Part shown: piece after piece, positions 1 to 7,369 of the stretch
Layout of the letters: each line of letters starts with the position of its first letter
Position numbering within the stretch: position 1 is the stretch's first letter
DNA from: RGIG3009 sp964470515
Lineage (GTDB): Bacteria > Bacillota > Clostridia > Oscillospirales > Acutalibacteraceae
Length of the DNA stretch: 64,000 nucleotides
Assembly: GCA_964470515.1 (NCBI GenBank)
Contig: CAYYDD010000001.1
Location: 1-64,000 of the forward strand
Direction: 5' to 3'
Program-made: the position numbers and the translations under genes
Notes under the pieces: model-generated
What the model was told of the DNA's origin: nothing
Seen by the model: only the letters and a program-made list of their open reading frames with translations
Databases searched by the model: none

Positions 1-146
1 ACTCCTATTCGCTACTATTTTTTATCTTTTGTCACACATCATTGTAACACCTACAATATTCGCAAAAAAATTATTTTTTAACTATATACAGTGAGAGAAA
101 TATATGATACAATATAAAATGATTATTTGTATATTCGGAGGAAGAT

Positions 147-884
147 ATGGCTGGACCGAGATTAAGAACCGTAAATAAAGCTGTGCCCCCATATCCCATA
201 AATCAGTTTCCTTCTGCATTTATTGAACGCTTTGCAGAAGATATAGTTTATATGTTGGCAACCAAATCCACAATGTCTTTAGAGGGCAACGAGTGGGAAC
301 AAGTTTTTGCAAATTGCATAGGAGCAGAATGGCGTCCTTCTAATGTCGGCTTGGATGATGTCGTGTTAGACAACTGCTGTTGGAGTGCAAAAACTGTAAA
401 ATCAGGCAGCAACATCGGTGAGCAAAAGACAGTTAGACTTATAAGCGGCAGAAATTCACCTACATATAGCTTCGGTGTTGACAGAATCACAGAAGCCGAA
501 CCGAATGAAATCGGCAAAATGGTTCTTGATATATGGAACGAGCGCGTATCAGGCATTCGTCAATATTTCAAGTTTGCAAGAACTGTTGTTTTGGTCAAGG
601 GTTCAAACTATGACGAGTATTTGATATTTGAAACGGAAACCGTTCGTTACGATGCCGATCAGTTCGTGTTTAAATGGAACGATAGGGGCAATCTTGAAGG
701 ATATACCAAAGAGGATCATATTCACAAGTTTACTTGGCAGCCTCACGGAAGTCAATTCACTATCATAGAAGAAATACCTAAAGAACGATATCACTTGAAG
801 ATAAAAGTACCCAAAAAATTAGATAAAGCAAGTGTATTAAAAACCTTATCTTTTGATAAGAGTTGGGTTATTAGATTGGATTGA
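147..884 (+). CDS. Probable type II restriction endonuclease (PD-(D/E)XK-like)
   Basis: 245-aa soluble protein with no signal peptide or membrane segment. Residues about 45-85 contain an early acidic residue in EGNEWEQ, then GLDDVVLDN and a short WSAKT element about ten residues later. That resembles the D...(D/E)XK active site of restriction enzymes in a variant form, and the size also fits a homodimeric type II enzyme. The start is fixed by GGAGGA at 137-142, five bases ahead of the ATG. A small inverted repeat (ATTGTA/TACAAT, 41-57) lies upstream and could be a control site, but this is guesswork. Base composition is clearly more AT-rich than the rest of the window, suggesting transfer. 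No methyltransferase is visible, so a partner would have to lie left of the edge. The family assignment is an inference from motif spacing; another nuclease or a hypothetical protein remains possible. Confidence 0.5.
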   Translation: MAGPRLRTVNKAVPPYPINQFPSAFIERFAEDIVYMLATKSTMSLEGNEWEQVFANCIGAEWRPSNVGLDDVVLDNCCWSAKTVKSGSNIGEQKTVRLISGRNSPTYSFGVDRITEAEPNEIGKMVLDIWNERVSGIRQYFKFARTVVLVKGSNYDEYLIFETETVRYDADQFVFKWNDRGNLEGYTKEDHIHKFTWQPHGSQFTIIEEIPKERYHLKIKVPKKLDKASVLKTLSFDKSWVIRLD

Positions 885-990
885 TTTTTCCGTATCTAAA
901 ACACAGTATTATATTTACCAATTGAAGAAGAAAAAGTGCGAGCATCGCATTTGACCAGTCAAACGCACAATGGGCATAGCCCAAACCCAT

Positions 991-1030
991 ATACAGAAGG
1001 CAGACAGTCGAAACTGTCTGCCTTCTGTAT
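991..1030. terminator. Perfect 18-bp hairpin between convergent genes
   Basis: ATACAGAAGGCAGACAGT at 991-1008 is followed by CGAA and its exact reverse complement at 1013-1030. It lies between the convergent endonuclease-like gene and the zinc-ribbon gene, so it is probably a shared terminator. U runs on either side are weak. Confidence 0.55.
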
Positions 1031-1065
1031 TCTCCGATAAGGACATCACGCTATATCGTGTCGGA

Positions 1066-1399
1066 TCATTTTTTATGTTAATCTTGATGATAGGACAGAT
1101 GCACTCATCTTTGTTATGACAATGAGGGCAGCGGTAAACGATAGAGCTACGAGGTGAATTGAATCCCAATAGTACGCTCCACCATTTTGGGTGAAAGGGT
1201 TTATCACAGTGGGGACAAACAAAAGTCTTTTTAGAATAAAGTTTACTCGATAACGCGAAAGCCGCAATAACGATGAGCGCTGTCGGAATAGCGATAAACC
1301 ACCACGGAACGTTGATATGCGTATCACCCAATGAACATCACACGAGGTTAAGGTGAAGTGCATAAAAGCAATACCTAAACTGCCCACGAGTTTTTTCAT
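1066..1399 (-). pseudogene. Small membrane zinc-ribbon protein gene, apparently frameshifted
   Basis: Two overlapping minus-strand frames each hold half of a plausible protein. The first (ATG at 1399) gives MKKLVGSLGIAFMHFTLTS and then runs into nonsense. The second, entered near 1331-1340 by a one-base shift, gives a membrane segment (PWWFIAIPTALIVIAAFAL) followed by a zinc ribbon with CPHC repeated (VCPHC and RCPHC). The second frame stays open to 915, running through a perfect hairpin at 991-1030. A one-base change in the six-base T run at 1069-1074 would instead end it at 1066-1068, a more natural end with the hairpin as terminator. Two indels would then explain the layout. It could be a real decayed gene or sequence error. 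The family is not recognised. GC is low, like the adjacent endonuclease-like gene. Confidence 0.4.
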
Positions 1400-1644
1400 T
1401 TGCATCGCCCCGACTACGATTATAGCAACAAAGAAAAGAGCTATCAACAGATTTAGTTATGAGTGGGATGGCAATAGAGGAAAGGCGTCTCTTTCGGGAG
1501 AAGTTTTAGCAGCCTTTAAAAAAGGGGGAGAAAGTCAGCGTTTCATTGCTTTCGGTAATAGGAGGTCTCTTTTGTGATGATCTAATTCGCGTGCTTCTCG
1601 TTAGCCGCCAGCGTGAGCGGAATTAGGGCTATGCCCGAGAAATG

Positions 1645-1676
1645 AAAAGCTCCAACTCGTAAGAGTTGGAGCTTTT
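1645..1676 (-). terminator. Terminator of tRNA-Gln
   Basis: A 14-bp perfect stem (AAAAGCTCCAACTC, loop GTAA) directly follows the CCA end of the tRNA on the minus strand. The 3' arm ends in a T run (TTTTCATTTCTC). Confidence 0.8.
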
Positions 1677-1749
1677 GGCTGCGGAACTAGGAATCGAACC
1701 TAGACAAACAGATTCAGAGACTGTCGTGCTACCTTTACACAATTCCGCA
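1676..1749 (-). tRNA. tRNA-Gln(CUG)
   Basis: On the minus strand a 74-nt cloverleaf folds with acceptor stem UGCGGAA/UUCCGCA, discriminator G and an encoded CCA (1676-1678). The T arm is CUAGG-UUCGAUU-CCUAG and the anticodon loop is CUCUGAA, giving anticodon CUG (plus-strand cag at 1715-1717). U1-A72 with G73 is typical of glutamine tRNA. The last anticodon-stem pair is a U-U mismatch. Its 3' end points at the AT-rich patch to the left, the usual geometry for an integration site, although no duplicate of the 3' end was seen. Confidence 0.9.
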
Positions 1750-1767
1750 ATATCGGCGACTTGTTCT

Positions 1768-1795
1768 ATTATACCCGTTTTTTTCGCTTTGTCAA
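1768..1795 (-). promoter_or_regulatory. Promoter of tRNA-Gln
   Basis: Minus-strand TTGACA (1790-1795) and TATAAT (1768-1773) are separated by 16 bases and lie about 20 bases upstream of the tRNA 5' end. Confidence 0.85.
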
Positions 1796-2227
1796 GCCAA
1801 AATACGGAAAAAGTGTGCGGAGATAAAATTTTTTTGCGGCAGCATCTTATGCAGTCGCCTCGGCGGTGTCAGTGCGGCGGTACTCCGGCGGGGTACTACC
1901 GACAGCGGCGCGGGAATGCTAGAATGATATTGATGAGGAGAAAGGGGGACAGTTATCTCATCTCCTTACCGAAACACGAAATGGTTGCCGTAGGACGACG
2001 GAGGGCGACCGCCGCCGAAATCCGCACAACTCCAAACCAACATTGTAGGGAACGCATTTATGCGTTCCGTCGGGGTCCGCATCGGTTATAGAACGGAAGG
2101 CATACCGTGAGTGCGCCTTTATGGCGTGTGAGGAAATGCCATTAGGGAAAAAGGCTGTTCCTACGTACCCGCAGCGTGTTGGGCGGTCTGTTTTGACGAG
2201 ACAGCTACCCATACGGCATCGAAAAGT
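1796..2227. other. Non-coding stretch, no supported gene
   Basis: About 430 bases without a convincing gene. Open frames on both strands have no ribosome site, no recognisable domain and arginine-rich nonsense. The stretch holds the palindromic repeat at 2046-2164 and is otherwise featureless to me. Confidence 0.6.
2046..2164. repeat. Palindrome-bounded repeat (GTAGGGAAC...GTTCCTAC)
   Basis: The stretch is bounded by GTAGGGAAC near 2047 and GTTCCTAC near 2157, which are inverted to each other with one base missing. A sub-hairpin GGAACGCAT/ATGCGTTCC lies just inside the left edge. The boundary resembles that of the element at 60662-60740 (GTAGGGA...TCCCTAC). It looks like a small dispersed intergenic repeat. 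Confidence 0.45.
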
Positions 2228-2259
2228 AGCCCCGCCGGAGAACTTTCTCCGGCGGGGCT
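2228..2259 (-). terminator. Terminator of the spore protein gene
   Basis: AGCCCCGCCGGAGA, loop ACTT and its exact complement form a 14-bp GC-rich stem followed on the minus strand by ACTTTT. It lies just past the stop of the SASP gene. Confidence 0.85.
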
Positions 2260-2275
2260 TTTACGAGATGGCGTG

Positions 2276-2467
2276 TTATTTCAGGCTGTTCTCGTACTGC
2301 TCGATCATCTTCTTGACCATCTGGCCGCCGATAGAACCGGCCTGCTTCGCGGTCAGGTCGCCGTTGTAGCCCTGCTTCAGGGTCACGCCGACTTCGTTAG
2401 CAGCTTCCATCTTGAAACGGTTGAGACCCTCGCGAGCCTCCGGCACCATGCTGTTCTTGCTGGACAT
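2276..2467 (-). CDS. Alpha/beta-type small acid-soluble spore protein
   Basis: 63 aa that read almost throughout as an alpha/beta-type SASP. The N-terminal part has NSMVPEAREGLNRFKMEAANEVGV, containing the family's germination-protease region (EAREGLNRFKMEAANEVGV spans residues about 10-28). The C-terminal part has GDLTAKQAGSIGGQMVKKMIEQYE. Such proteins coat spore DNA in the forespore, protect it from UV and heat, and are degraded by GPR at germination. GAGGAG lies about seven bases before the ATG. The gene stands alone with its own terminator. It is one of the clearest signs in the window that the organism forms endospores. A weak sigma-G-like promoter lies upstream. Confidence 0.95.
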   Translation of the reverse strand: MSSKNSMVPEAREGLNRFKMEAANEVGVTLKQGYNGDLTAKQAGSIGGQMVKKMIEQYENSLK

Positions 2468-2532
2468 ACGTTACACTCCTCAAAATTGTTATTGCGGCTG
2501 TGCCGCTGTATTTGCTCTTGCGTTTGCACTAG

Positions 2533-2561
2533 TAGTGTGTGTTGTCCGGCTTTGAACATTC
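2533..2561 (-). promoter_or_regulatory. Possible sigma-G promoter of the SASP gene
   Basis: Minus-strand GAATG (2557-2561), 17 bases, then CACACTA (2533-2539). These resemble the sigma-G -35 (GNATR) and -10 (CATNNTA) with one mismatch. Support rests mainly on the gene type. Confidence 0.3.
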
Positions 2562-2590
2562 GTGTCAATTTGTGTCAAAATTGCCTGCGT

Positions 2591-2761
2591 TTACAGATCA
2601 TCCGCGTCCTGCTCGGGCACCTCGTCGTCCTGCGCTGTGCCTGTGTAGCTGCCCAGTACGTCGGACACGATGCTGCCGCGCCCCTGCCGGGGCATCGCGT
2701 GAACGGCATTTTCCACGGTGTCGGCAAGGCGTACGCGCACACGCTTGGGTTTCTTATTCAT
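2591..2761 (-). CDS. Small conserved-looking protein ending in QDADDL
   Basis: A 56-aa reading frame, too short for many gene finders. Residues 1-12 are basic (MNKKPKRVRVRL), the middle is variable, and the C-terminal half contains DVLGSYTGT and ends EQDADDL. AGGAG lies at a good distance before the ATG. From memory, short clostridial proteins share the SYTGT...QDADDL ending, but I know of no function. There is no membrane segment or cysteine. It sits between the SASP gene and pncB on the same strand and could be sporulation-linked or stand-alone. The ribosome site, full frame and recognisable tail make it a real gene rather than chance. Confidence 0.65.
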   Translation of the reverse strand: MNKKPKRVRVRLADTVENAVHAMPRQGRGSIVSDVLGSYTGTAQDDEVPEQDADDL

Positions 2762-2838
2762 GGTCAACACTCCTAATTTTTTATTTCGGAGTTAGTATGC
2801 GTACGGCATCGAATAATATCCAAAGCGAAAGTCTCTCT

Positions 2839-4287
2839 TTAGTTGTGTTGAGACAGCAGTTTTTGCTTTTCATTCCACAGTGCTTGGGACAGGTCAACGT
2901 AGTATTTATGCGGGTTTTCAAAACGCAGGACTTCATCCCAGACGGTATCCATCTGCTCCTTGCAGTAGGCGCGGATCTCATCCACGGTGGGGGAATCGTA
3001 TACACATTCGCCGCGATCAAAAATACGTGCCTGCAATGGGCGGGCGATGAAATTCTCAATGGTCTTGCGCTTCCAGATATGTTCGGGGTCGAAGATTTCA
3101 TACGGCTGCGTATCGTCGATGACCTCGTCGTGCAACGTGATGACATCCGCGATGGCCTTGCCTGTGTCGCGGTCGTACAGACGCCACAGCTTTTTAAAGC
3201 AGGGGTTGGTGATCTTCGCCACGTTTTCGCTGACCTTGATGCGGGGGACGATCACGCTGTCCTTTTCCACGGCCGCCAGCTTGTACACGCCGCCGAACAC
3301 CGGATCACTGGAGGCGGTGATGAGCCGTTCACCGACACCAAAGCTGTCGATGCAGGCACCCTGCGCGATCATATCGCGGATGATGATCTCATCCAGCGAG
3401 TTGGAGACACAGATCTTGCAATCCGGGAAACCGGCCTCGTCCAGCATCTTGCGGGCTTTTTTGGTCAGATAGGTGATATCGCCGGAATCCAGACGAATGC
3501 CCTTCGGGCGGTAGCCGTTGGGGACGAGCACCTCGTTGAACACCTTGATGGCGTTGGGAACGCCGGACTTCAGCACGTTGTAGGTATCCACCAGCAGGGT
3601 ACAGGAATCGGGATACACCTCGGCGTAGGCCTTAAAGGCCTCGTATTCGCTGTCGAACAGCTGCACCCAGCTGTGTGCCATCGTGCCGAGAGCGGGGATG
3701 CCGAACTCGCGGTCGGCGATGGTACAGGCGGTGCCGACACAGCCGCCGATGTACGCCGCACGGGCACCGTATACCGCGCCGTTAAAGCCCTGTGCGCGGC
3801 GGGAGCCGAACTCCATCACAGCACGACCCTTGGCGGCACGCACGATGCGGTTGGCCTTGGTAGCGATGAGCGACTGGTGGTTGATTGCTAGCAGCATCAT
3901 CGTTTCGATGAACTGTGCCTGGATGGCAGGGCCGCGAACCGTCACGAGCGGCTCGTGCGGAAAAATGGGCGTACCCTCGGGGATGGCCCACACGTCGCAC
4001 GCGAAGCGGAAGTCGGCCAGATACGCCAGAAACCCCTCGCTGAACAGCTTCTTGCTGCGCAGATAGTCGATATCATCAGCCGAGAACGACAGATTTTTCA
4101 GATAATGGATGATCTGCTCCAGACCGGCCATAATGGCGACACCGCCGCCGTCCGGCACGGTGCGGAAGAACATATCAAAATACACCGTTTGCTCGCCGCG
4201 ACCGTTTTCAAAAAAGCCATTGGCCATCGTCAGCTCATAAAAGTCGGTGAGCATCGTTAAATTTTCTTTGCCGTATTCGTGGGTCAT
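2839..4287 (-). CDS. pncB: Nicotinate phosphoribosyltransferase
   Basis: 482 aa, normal length for the family. It joins nicotinate to PRPP, with ATP hydrolysis, to give nicotinate mononucleotide in NAD salvage. The N-terminal LTDFYELTMANGFF, the central EFGSRRAQG and the later RLDSGDITYL are hallmark segments, with FGVGERLITASSDPVFGGVYKL following at about residues 320-345. AAAGGA precedes the ATG. It lies 17 bases downstream of ppa on the same strand. The pairing is sensible because the phosphoribosyltransferase reaction releases pyrophosphate, which Ppa would hydrolyse to pull the reaction forward. Confidence 0.95.
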   Translation of the reverse strand: MTHEYGKENLTMLTDFYELTMANGFFENGRGEQTVYFDMFFRTVPDGGGVAIMAGLEQIIHYLKNLSFSADDIDYLRSKKLFSEGFLAYLADFRFACDVWAIPEGTPIFPHEPLVTVRGPAIQAQFIETMMLLAINHQSLIATKANRIVRAAKGRAVMEFGSRRAQGFNGAVYGARAAYIGGCVGTACTIADREFGIPALGTMAHSWVQLFDSEYEAFKAYAEVYPDSCTLLVDTYNVLKSGVPNAIKVFNEVLVPNGYRPKGIRLDSGDITYLTKKARKMLDEAGFPDCKICVSNSLDEIIIRDMIAQGACIDSFGVGERLITASSDPVFGGVYKLAAVEKDSVIVPRIKVSENVAKITNPCFKKLWRLYDRDTGKAIADVITLHDEVIDDTQPYEIFDPEHIWKRKTIENFIARPLQARIFDRGECVYDSPTVDEIRAYCKEQMDTVWDEVLRFENPHKYYVDLSQALWNEKQKLLSQHN

Positions 4288-4304
4288 TGCTTACACGTCC
4301 TTTC

Positions 4305-4841
4305 TCAACGCTTGCCGCAGTAGCAACGGTCGTATTCCTCGAGGCAGTGATTGATGATGGCGACCGCTTCCTCCCGACCGAGCACCTCGTCCACCGCAGT
4401 GCTTTTGCTCTCCAGAGTTTTATATACCGTGAAGAAGTGGCGTATCTCTTCAAACGTGTGGCGCGGTAGCTCGGAGATATCGCGGTAGTCGGACAGCGAC
4501 GGGTCGCGGAACGGTACGGCAATGATCTTCTCGTCCGTGGAGGAGCCGTCGGTCATCTTGATCACGCCGATGGGGTAGCACTGCACCAACGTCATCGGCA
4601 CGATGGGCTCCTGACACATCACCAGCACGTCCAGCGGGTCGCCGTCGTCGGCATAGGTGCGGGGGATGAAGCCGTAGTTGGCGGGATAATGCGTGGCGGT
4701 GTACAGCACACGGTCCAGCCGCAGCAGGCCGGTTTCCTTATCCATTTCGTATTTGTTCTTGCCGCCCTTGGGGATCTCGATCACCGCGGTGAAGTCCTCG
4801 GGGCGGATGCAGTGGGCGGGAATATCGTGCCAGATGTTCAT
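4305..4841 (-). CDS. ppa: Soluble inorganic pyrophosphatase (family I)
   Basis: 178 aa from the ATG at 4841, chosen because GGAGG precedes it; the frame is open further upstream but without a ribosome site. Hydrolyses pyrophosphate to two phosphates in the cytoplasm using Mg2+. The family signature DGDPLDVLV is at residues 66-74, with D66, D68 and D71 as metal ligands. IEIPKGGKNKYE (21-32) and THYPANYGFIPRT (50-62) are the other conserved blocks. It appears to be the first gene of a ppa-pncB unit read from the promoter at 4866-4894. Confidence 0.95.
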   Translation of the reverse strand: MNIWHDIPAHCIRPEDFTAVIEIPKGGKNKYEMDKETGLLRLDRVLYTATHYPANYGFIPRTYADDGDPLDVLVMCQEPIVPMTLVQCYPIGVIKMTDGSSTDEKIIAVPFRDPSLSDYRDISELPRHTFEEIRHFFTVYKTLESKSTAVDEVLGREEAVAIINHCLEEYDRCYCGKR

Positions 4842-4865
4842 AGGTGCCTCCAGACATTTTTTATT

Positions 4866-4894
4866 ATTATAGACCGGAAATGCGGTTTGCACAA
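4866..4894 (-). promoter_or_regulatory. Promoter of ppa-pncB
   Basis: Minus-strand TTGTGC (4889-4894), 17 bases, TATAAT (4866-4871), ahead of the ppa ribosome site. Confidence 0.7.
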
Positions 4895-4904
4895 GGGGGA
4901 AAAT

Positions 4905-4936
4905 AAAAAAATCTCCTGCCGTTTTGGGCAGGAGAA
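4905..4936 (-). terminator. Terminator after rpmB
   Basis: TCTCCTGCC (4912-4920) and GGCAGGAGA (4927-4935) form a 9-bp stem. On the minus strand it is followed by a seven-base T run. Confidence 0.8.
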
Positions 4937-4959
4937 GTTTTTCGCAAAAGAAATTACGA

Positions 4960-5148
4960 TCACACCGCGCGGGTGACCTTGCCGGAGCGCAGGCAACGGG
5001 TGCAGGCGTAAACCTTTTTAGGAGAACCGTTCACAACCGCCTTCACGCGCTTGATGTTGGGACGCCAGGTACGGTTCGCGCGCCGATGCGAGTGCGAGAC
5101 CTTAATACCGAAAGTAACACTTTTGCCGCAGAAATCACATTTAGCCAT
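4960..5148 (-). CDS. rpmB: Ribosomal protein bL28 (zinc-binding type)
   Basis: 62 aa from the ATG at 5148, preceded by AGGAGG. A component of the large ribosomal subunit. MAKCDFCGK, the central HSHRRANRTWRPNI and the basic C-terminus are typical of L28. C4/C7 and C49/C52 give the four ligands of the zinc-binding version, as opposed to the zinc-independent paralogue made under zinc starvation. In Bacillus rpmB lies beside spoVM; here the two are 22 kb apart. It is transcribed alone, with its own terminator. Confidence 0.95.
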   Translation of the reverse strand: MAKCDFCGKSVTFGIKVSHSHRRANRTWRPNIKRVKAVVNGSPKKVYACTRCLRSGKVTRAV

Positions 5149-5299
5149 ATTCTGCACCTCCTTTGAACCTATGTGCTGACGGAAAACCGCCGTTTTAAAA
5201 GCAACGGAATTATATTAGCAGATTTTTTCACGGAAAGCAAGGCTTTTTTTACAAGTTATGAAAATTTTTTAAAAATGGTCATCTTCCGATGGTTTTTTC

Positions 5300-5328
5300 T
5301 TGTAATTCTGTTTGATTTGCGCTATACT
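5300..5328 (+). promoter_or_regulatory. Promoter of the M50-scpAB run
   Basis: TTGTAA (5300-5305), 17 bases, TATACT (5323-5328), about 40 bases ahead of the M50 protease start. Confidence 0.75.
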
Positions 5329-5368
5329 GTAGACAAGATTATCCAAATTCACGGGAGGTTGGCTCGGT

Positions 5369-6046
5369 ATGCTGTATTCCATCTGGCAAAGCGGCGGGCA
5401 GATGTCGTTCTGGTATCTGTTGCTTACCATTATCAGTTATGCGGCTTTGGTGCTGGTGATGCAACCCGTTCACGAGCTGGCACATGCGTGGGTCGCCACC
5501 CGGCTGGGGGACGATACGCCCCGCTGGCACGGACGGCTGACACTGAATCCACTGAAGCATCTGGATATGTTCGGCACACTGACATTGGTGCTGTTCGGTA
5601 TCGGTTACGCTAAGGCGGTGCCGATTAATCCACGCAACTTTGCCAACCCGAAGCGCGGTATGGCACTTACCGCGCTGGCGGGTCCGGTTTCCAATCTGCT
5701 GATGGCACTGCTATCACTGCTTTTGTTCCGTATCGTGCGGCTGGCTACGGGCAACGAGCAGATCGTGGTATTGGCCGGTGTGGCGCTGGTCAACGTGTTT
5801 GCATATGTCAATCTCAATCTGGCGGTCTTTAATCTGTTGCCCATCCCGCCGCTGGACGGCTTCCGTATTTTCGGTGCCATCCTGCCGGGACGCTGGACGT
5901 TTTATCTGGATCGCTATCACGAGTATCTGCGGTGGGGCGTGCTGGCACTTATCGCCACCGGGGCCCTGAACGCGCCGCTCGATCTGCTGGTCAGTTTTCT
6001 CGGCGGAACGCTGTGTACCATCGTGGGGTTGCCCAATTACTTCTAA
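5369..6046 (+). CDS. Site-2 protease family (M50) membrane metalloprotease
   Basis: 225 aa, polytopic membrane protein with about five hydrophobic segments. HELAH at residues 35-39 is the HExxH zinc motif inside a membrane helix. NLLPIPPLDGFRIFGA in the C-terminal half is the NxxPxxxLDG motif supplying the third ligand. The short form without PDZ or CBS domains matches the clostridial proteins commonly found next to scpA. The substrate is unknown; relatives cleave anti-sigma factors or other membrane proteins within the bilayer. GGGAGG precedes the ATG by about ten bases. It opens the scpA-scpB run, 11 bases before scpA. Confidence 0.88.
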   Translation: MLYSIWQSGGQMSFWYLLLTIISYAALVLVMQPVHELAHAWVATRLGDDTPRWHGRLTLNPLKHLDMFGTLTLVLFGIGYAKAVPINPRNFANPKRGMALTALAGPVSNLLMALLSLLLFRIVRLATGNEQIVVLAGVALVNVFAYVNLNLAVFNLLPIPPLDGFRIFGAILPGRWTFYLDRYHEYLRWGVLALIATGALNAPLDLLVSFLGGTLCTIVGLPNYF

Positions 6047-6057
6047 GGACGGATCAT

Positions 6058-6789
6058 ATGGAGATATCCTACAAGCTGGCGGACTTTGAGGGACCGCTCG
6101 ATCTGCTACTGCACCTGGTGCAGAAAAACAAACTGAATATTTACGATATCCCCATCCACGAGCTGCTGGAGCAGTATATGCAGACCATCGAAGCGATGCA
6201 GAAGATGGATATGGAGATCGCCACGGAATTTCTGGATATGGCGGCGCGTCTGGTACAGATCAAATCGGCGACGTTGCTTCCCAAGCACGAGGAAGGCGAC
6301 GAGATGAAGCAACAGCTGACCGGCGAGCTGATTGAATATCAGATGTGCCGTGAGGCGGCGGCGCGGATGCAGAAGCAATGCATCGGCGGGGACTTGTTCG
6401 TGCGACTGCCGATGGAGATCGAGCCGGACTACACCTATCGCCGTTCACACCGTGCGGACGAGCTGCTGGATGCGTACCTCGCTGCGGCGGGTCGCGGTCG
6501 GCGCAAGCTGCCGCCGTCACCGCAGGCGTTCCATACCATCGTGGCACGCAAGATCGTGTCGGTGTCGTCTAAGATCATTTTTGTGTTGCGGAGGTTGCGC
6601 ACGGGCAAAAGGGTGTCGTACCATTCGCTGTATGACGGTGCCCGCACCAAATCGGAGCTGGTCGCCACCTTCTTAGCGGTGCTGGAGCTTATCAAAGGAA
6701 AACGCATCCGTGTGGACGGAGAGGGAAAAGGACAGCAGGTAATGCTGCTGGAGGTCTCCCGAAGGAGAGGAAAGACTAATGGAATTTAA
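6058..6789 (+). CDS. scpA: Segregation and condensation protein A
   Basis: 243 aa from the ATG at 6058. Kleisin subunit that bridges the SMC heads with ScpB and helps organise and segregate the chromosome. The N-terminal YKLADFEGPLDLLLHLVQKNKLNIYDIPI is the classic ScpA opening, followed by EFLDMAARLVQIKSATLLP. The C-terminal winged-helix part ends around residue 235. The open frame extends upstream of 6058, but that part overlaps the M50 gene and is not protein-like. The last 11 bases overlap scpB, indicating translational coupling. Confidence 0.95.
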   Translation: MEISYKLADFEGPLDLLLHLVQKNKLNIYDIPIHELLEQYMQTIEAMQKMDMEIATEFLDMAARLVQIKSATLLPKHEEGDEMKQQLTGELIEYQMCREAAARMQKQCIGGDLFVRLPMEIEPDYTYRRSHRADELLDAYLAAAGRGRRKLPPSPQAFHTIVARKIVSVSSKIIFVLRRLRTGKRVSYHSLYDGARTKSELVATFLAVLELIKGKRIRVDGEGKGQQVMLLEVSRRRGKTNGI

Positions 6790-7369
6790 AGAATATCGCG
6801 CCGCAATGGAGGCTATACTCTTTGCAAACGGCGAGCCGGTTTCCGCTGACCGTCTGGCGGAGGTGTTAGCGCTGGATGCTGATACGGTGCACCGTATTGC
6901 CGCTGATCTGATGAGTGAGTTGACGGCACGCGCCGGAGGCATCTATATGGTCAGGCTGGACGACCGGTATCAGCTGTGCACCCGCAAGGAATACGCCGAT
7001 GCGGTGCGCCGCTCGCTGGATATCCGCCGTAACACGCCGCTGTCGCAGGCGGCGATGGAGGTGCTGGCTATCGTGGCGTACAATCAGCCGGTGACCAAGG
7101 CGTTCATCGAGCAGGTGCGCGGTGTGGATTGCAGTGCGGTCATCCAGGGTCTGATACAGAAAAACCTCATTGAGGAGCAGGGCCGTCTGGAGTTACCCGG
7201 CCGCCCGCTGCTGTACGGGACGACGTCGGTGTTCCTGCGTTGCTTCGGTGTGTCGGGATTGCAGGAGCTTCCACCGCTGCCGCAGAAAGAGGAAGATGCG
7301 CGTATGGTGGAGACCACGCTGGAAGACATCATTGAACAACAAGCGGAACCGGAGAACGACGGGGAGTGA
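6779..7369 (+). CDS. scpB: Segregation and condensation protein B
   Basis: 196 aa. Forms a dimer of winged-helix domains that binds ScpA in the SMC condensin complex. The opening AAMEAILFANGEPVSADRLAEVL and the middle TPLSQAAMEVLAIVAYNQPVTKAFIEQVRGVD are the two most conserved family blocks; GRPLLYGTT follows. GGAGAGG before the ATG lies within the end of scpA. A short acidic tail (EDIIEQQAEPENDGE) is normal. Confidence 0.95.
   Translation: MEFKEYRAAMEAILFANGEPVSADRLAEVLALDADTVHRIAADLMSELTARAGGIYMVRLDDRYQLCTRKEYADAVRRSLDIRRNTPLSQAAMEVLAIVAYNQPVTKAFIEQVRGVDCSAVIQGLIQKNLIEEQGRLELPGRPLLYGTTSVFLRCFGVSGLQELPPLPQKEEDARMVETTLEDIIEQQAEPENDGE

Noticed and set aside
1353..1577. Plus-strand open frame of 74 codons
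   Set aside because: It lies antisense to the zinc-ribbon gene, has no ribosome site, and its composition is not protein-like.
1666..2369. Several open frames on both strands over the repeat region
   Set aside because: They cover a tRNA, a terminator and a palindromic repeat, are Arg-rich and have no ribosome sites.
2539..3891. 450-codon plus-strand frame opposite pncB
   Set aside because: It is the antisense shadow of a clear nicotinate phosphoribosyltransferase; high GC keeps shadow frames open.
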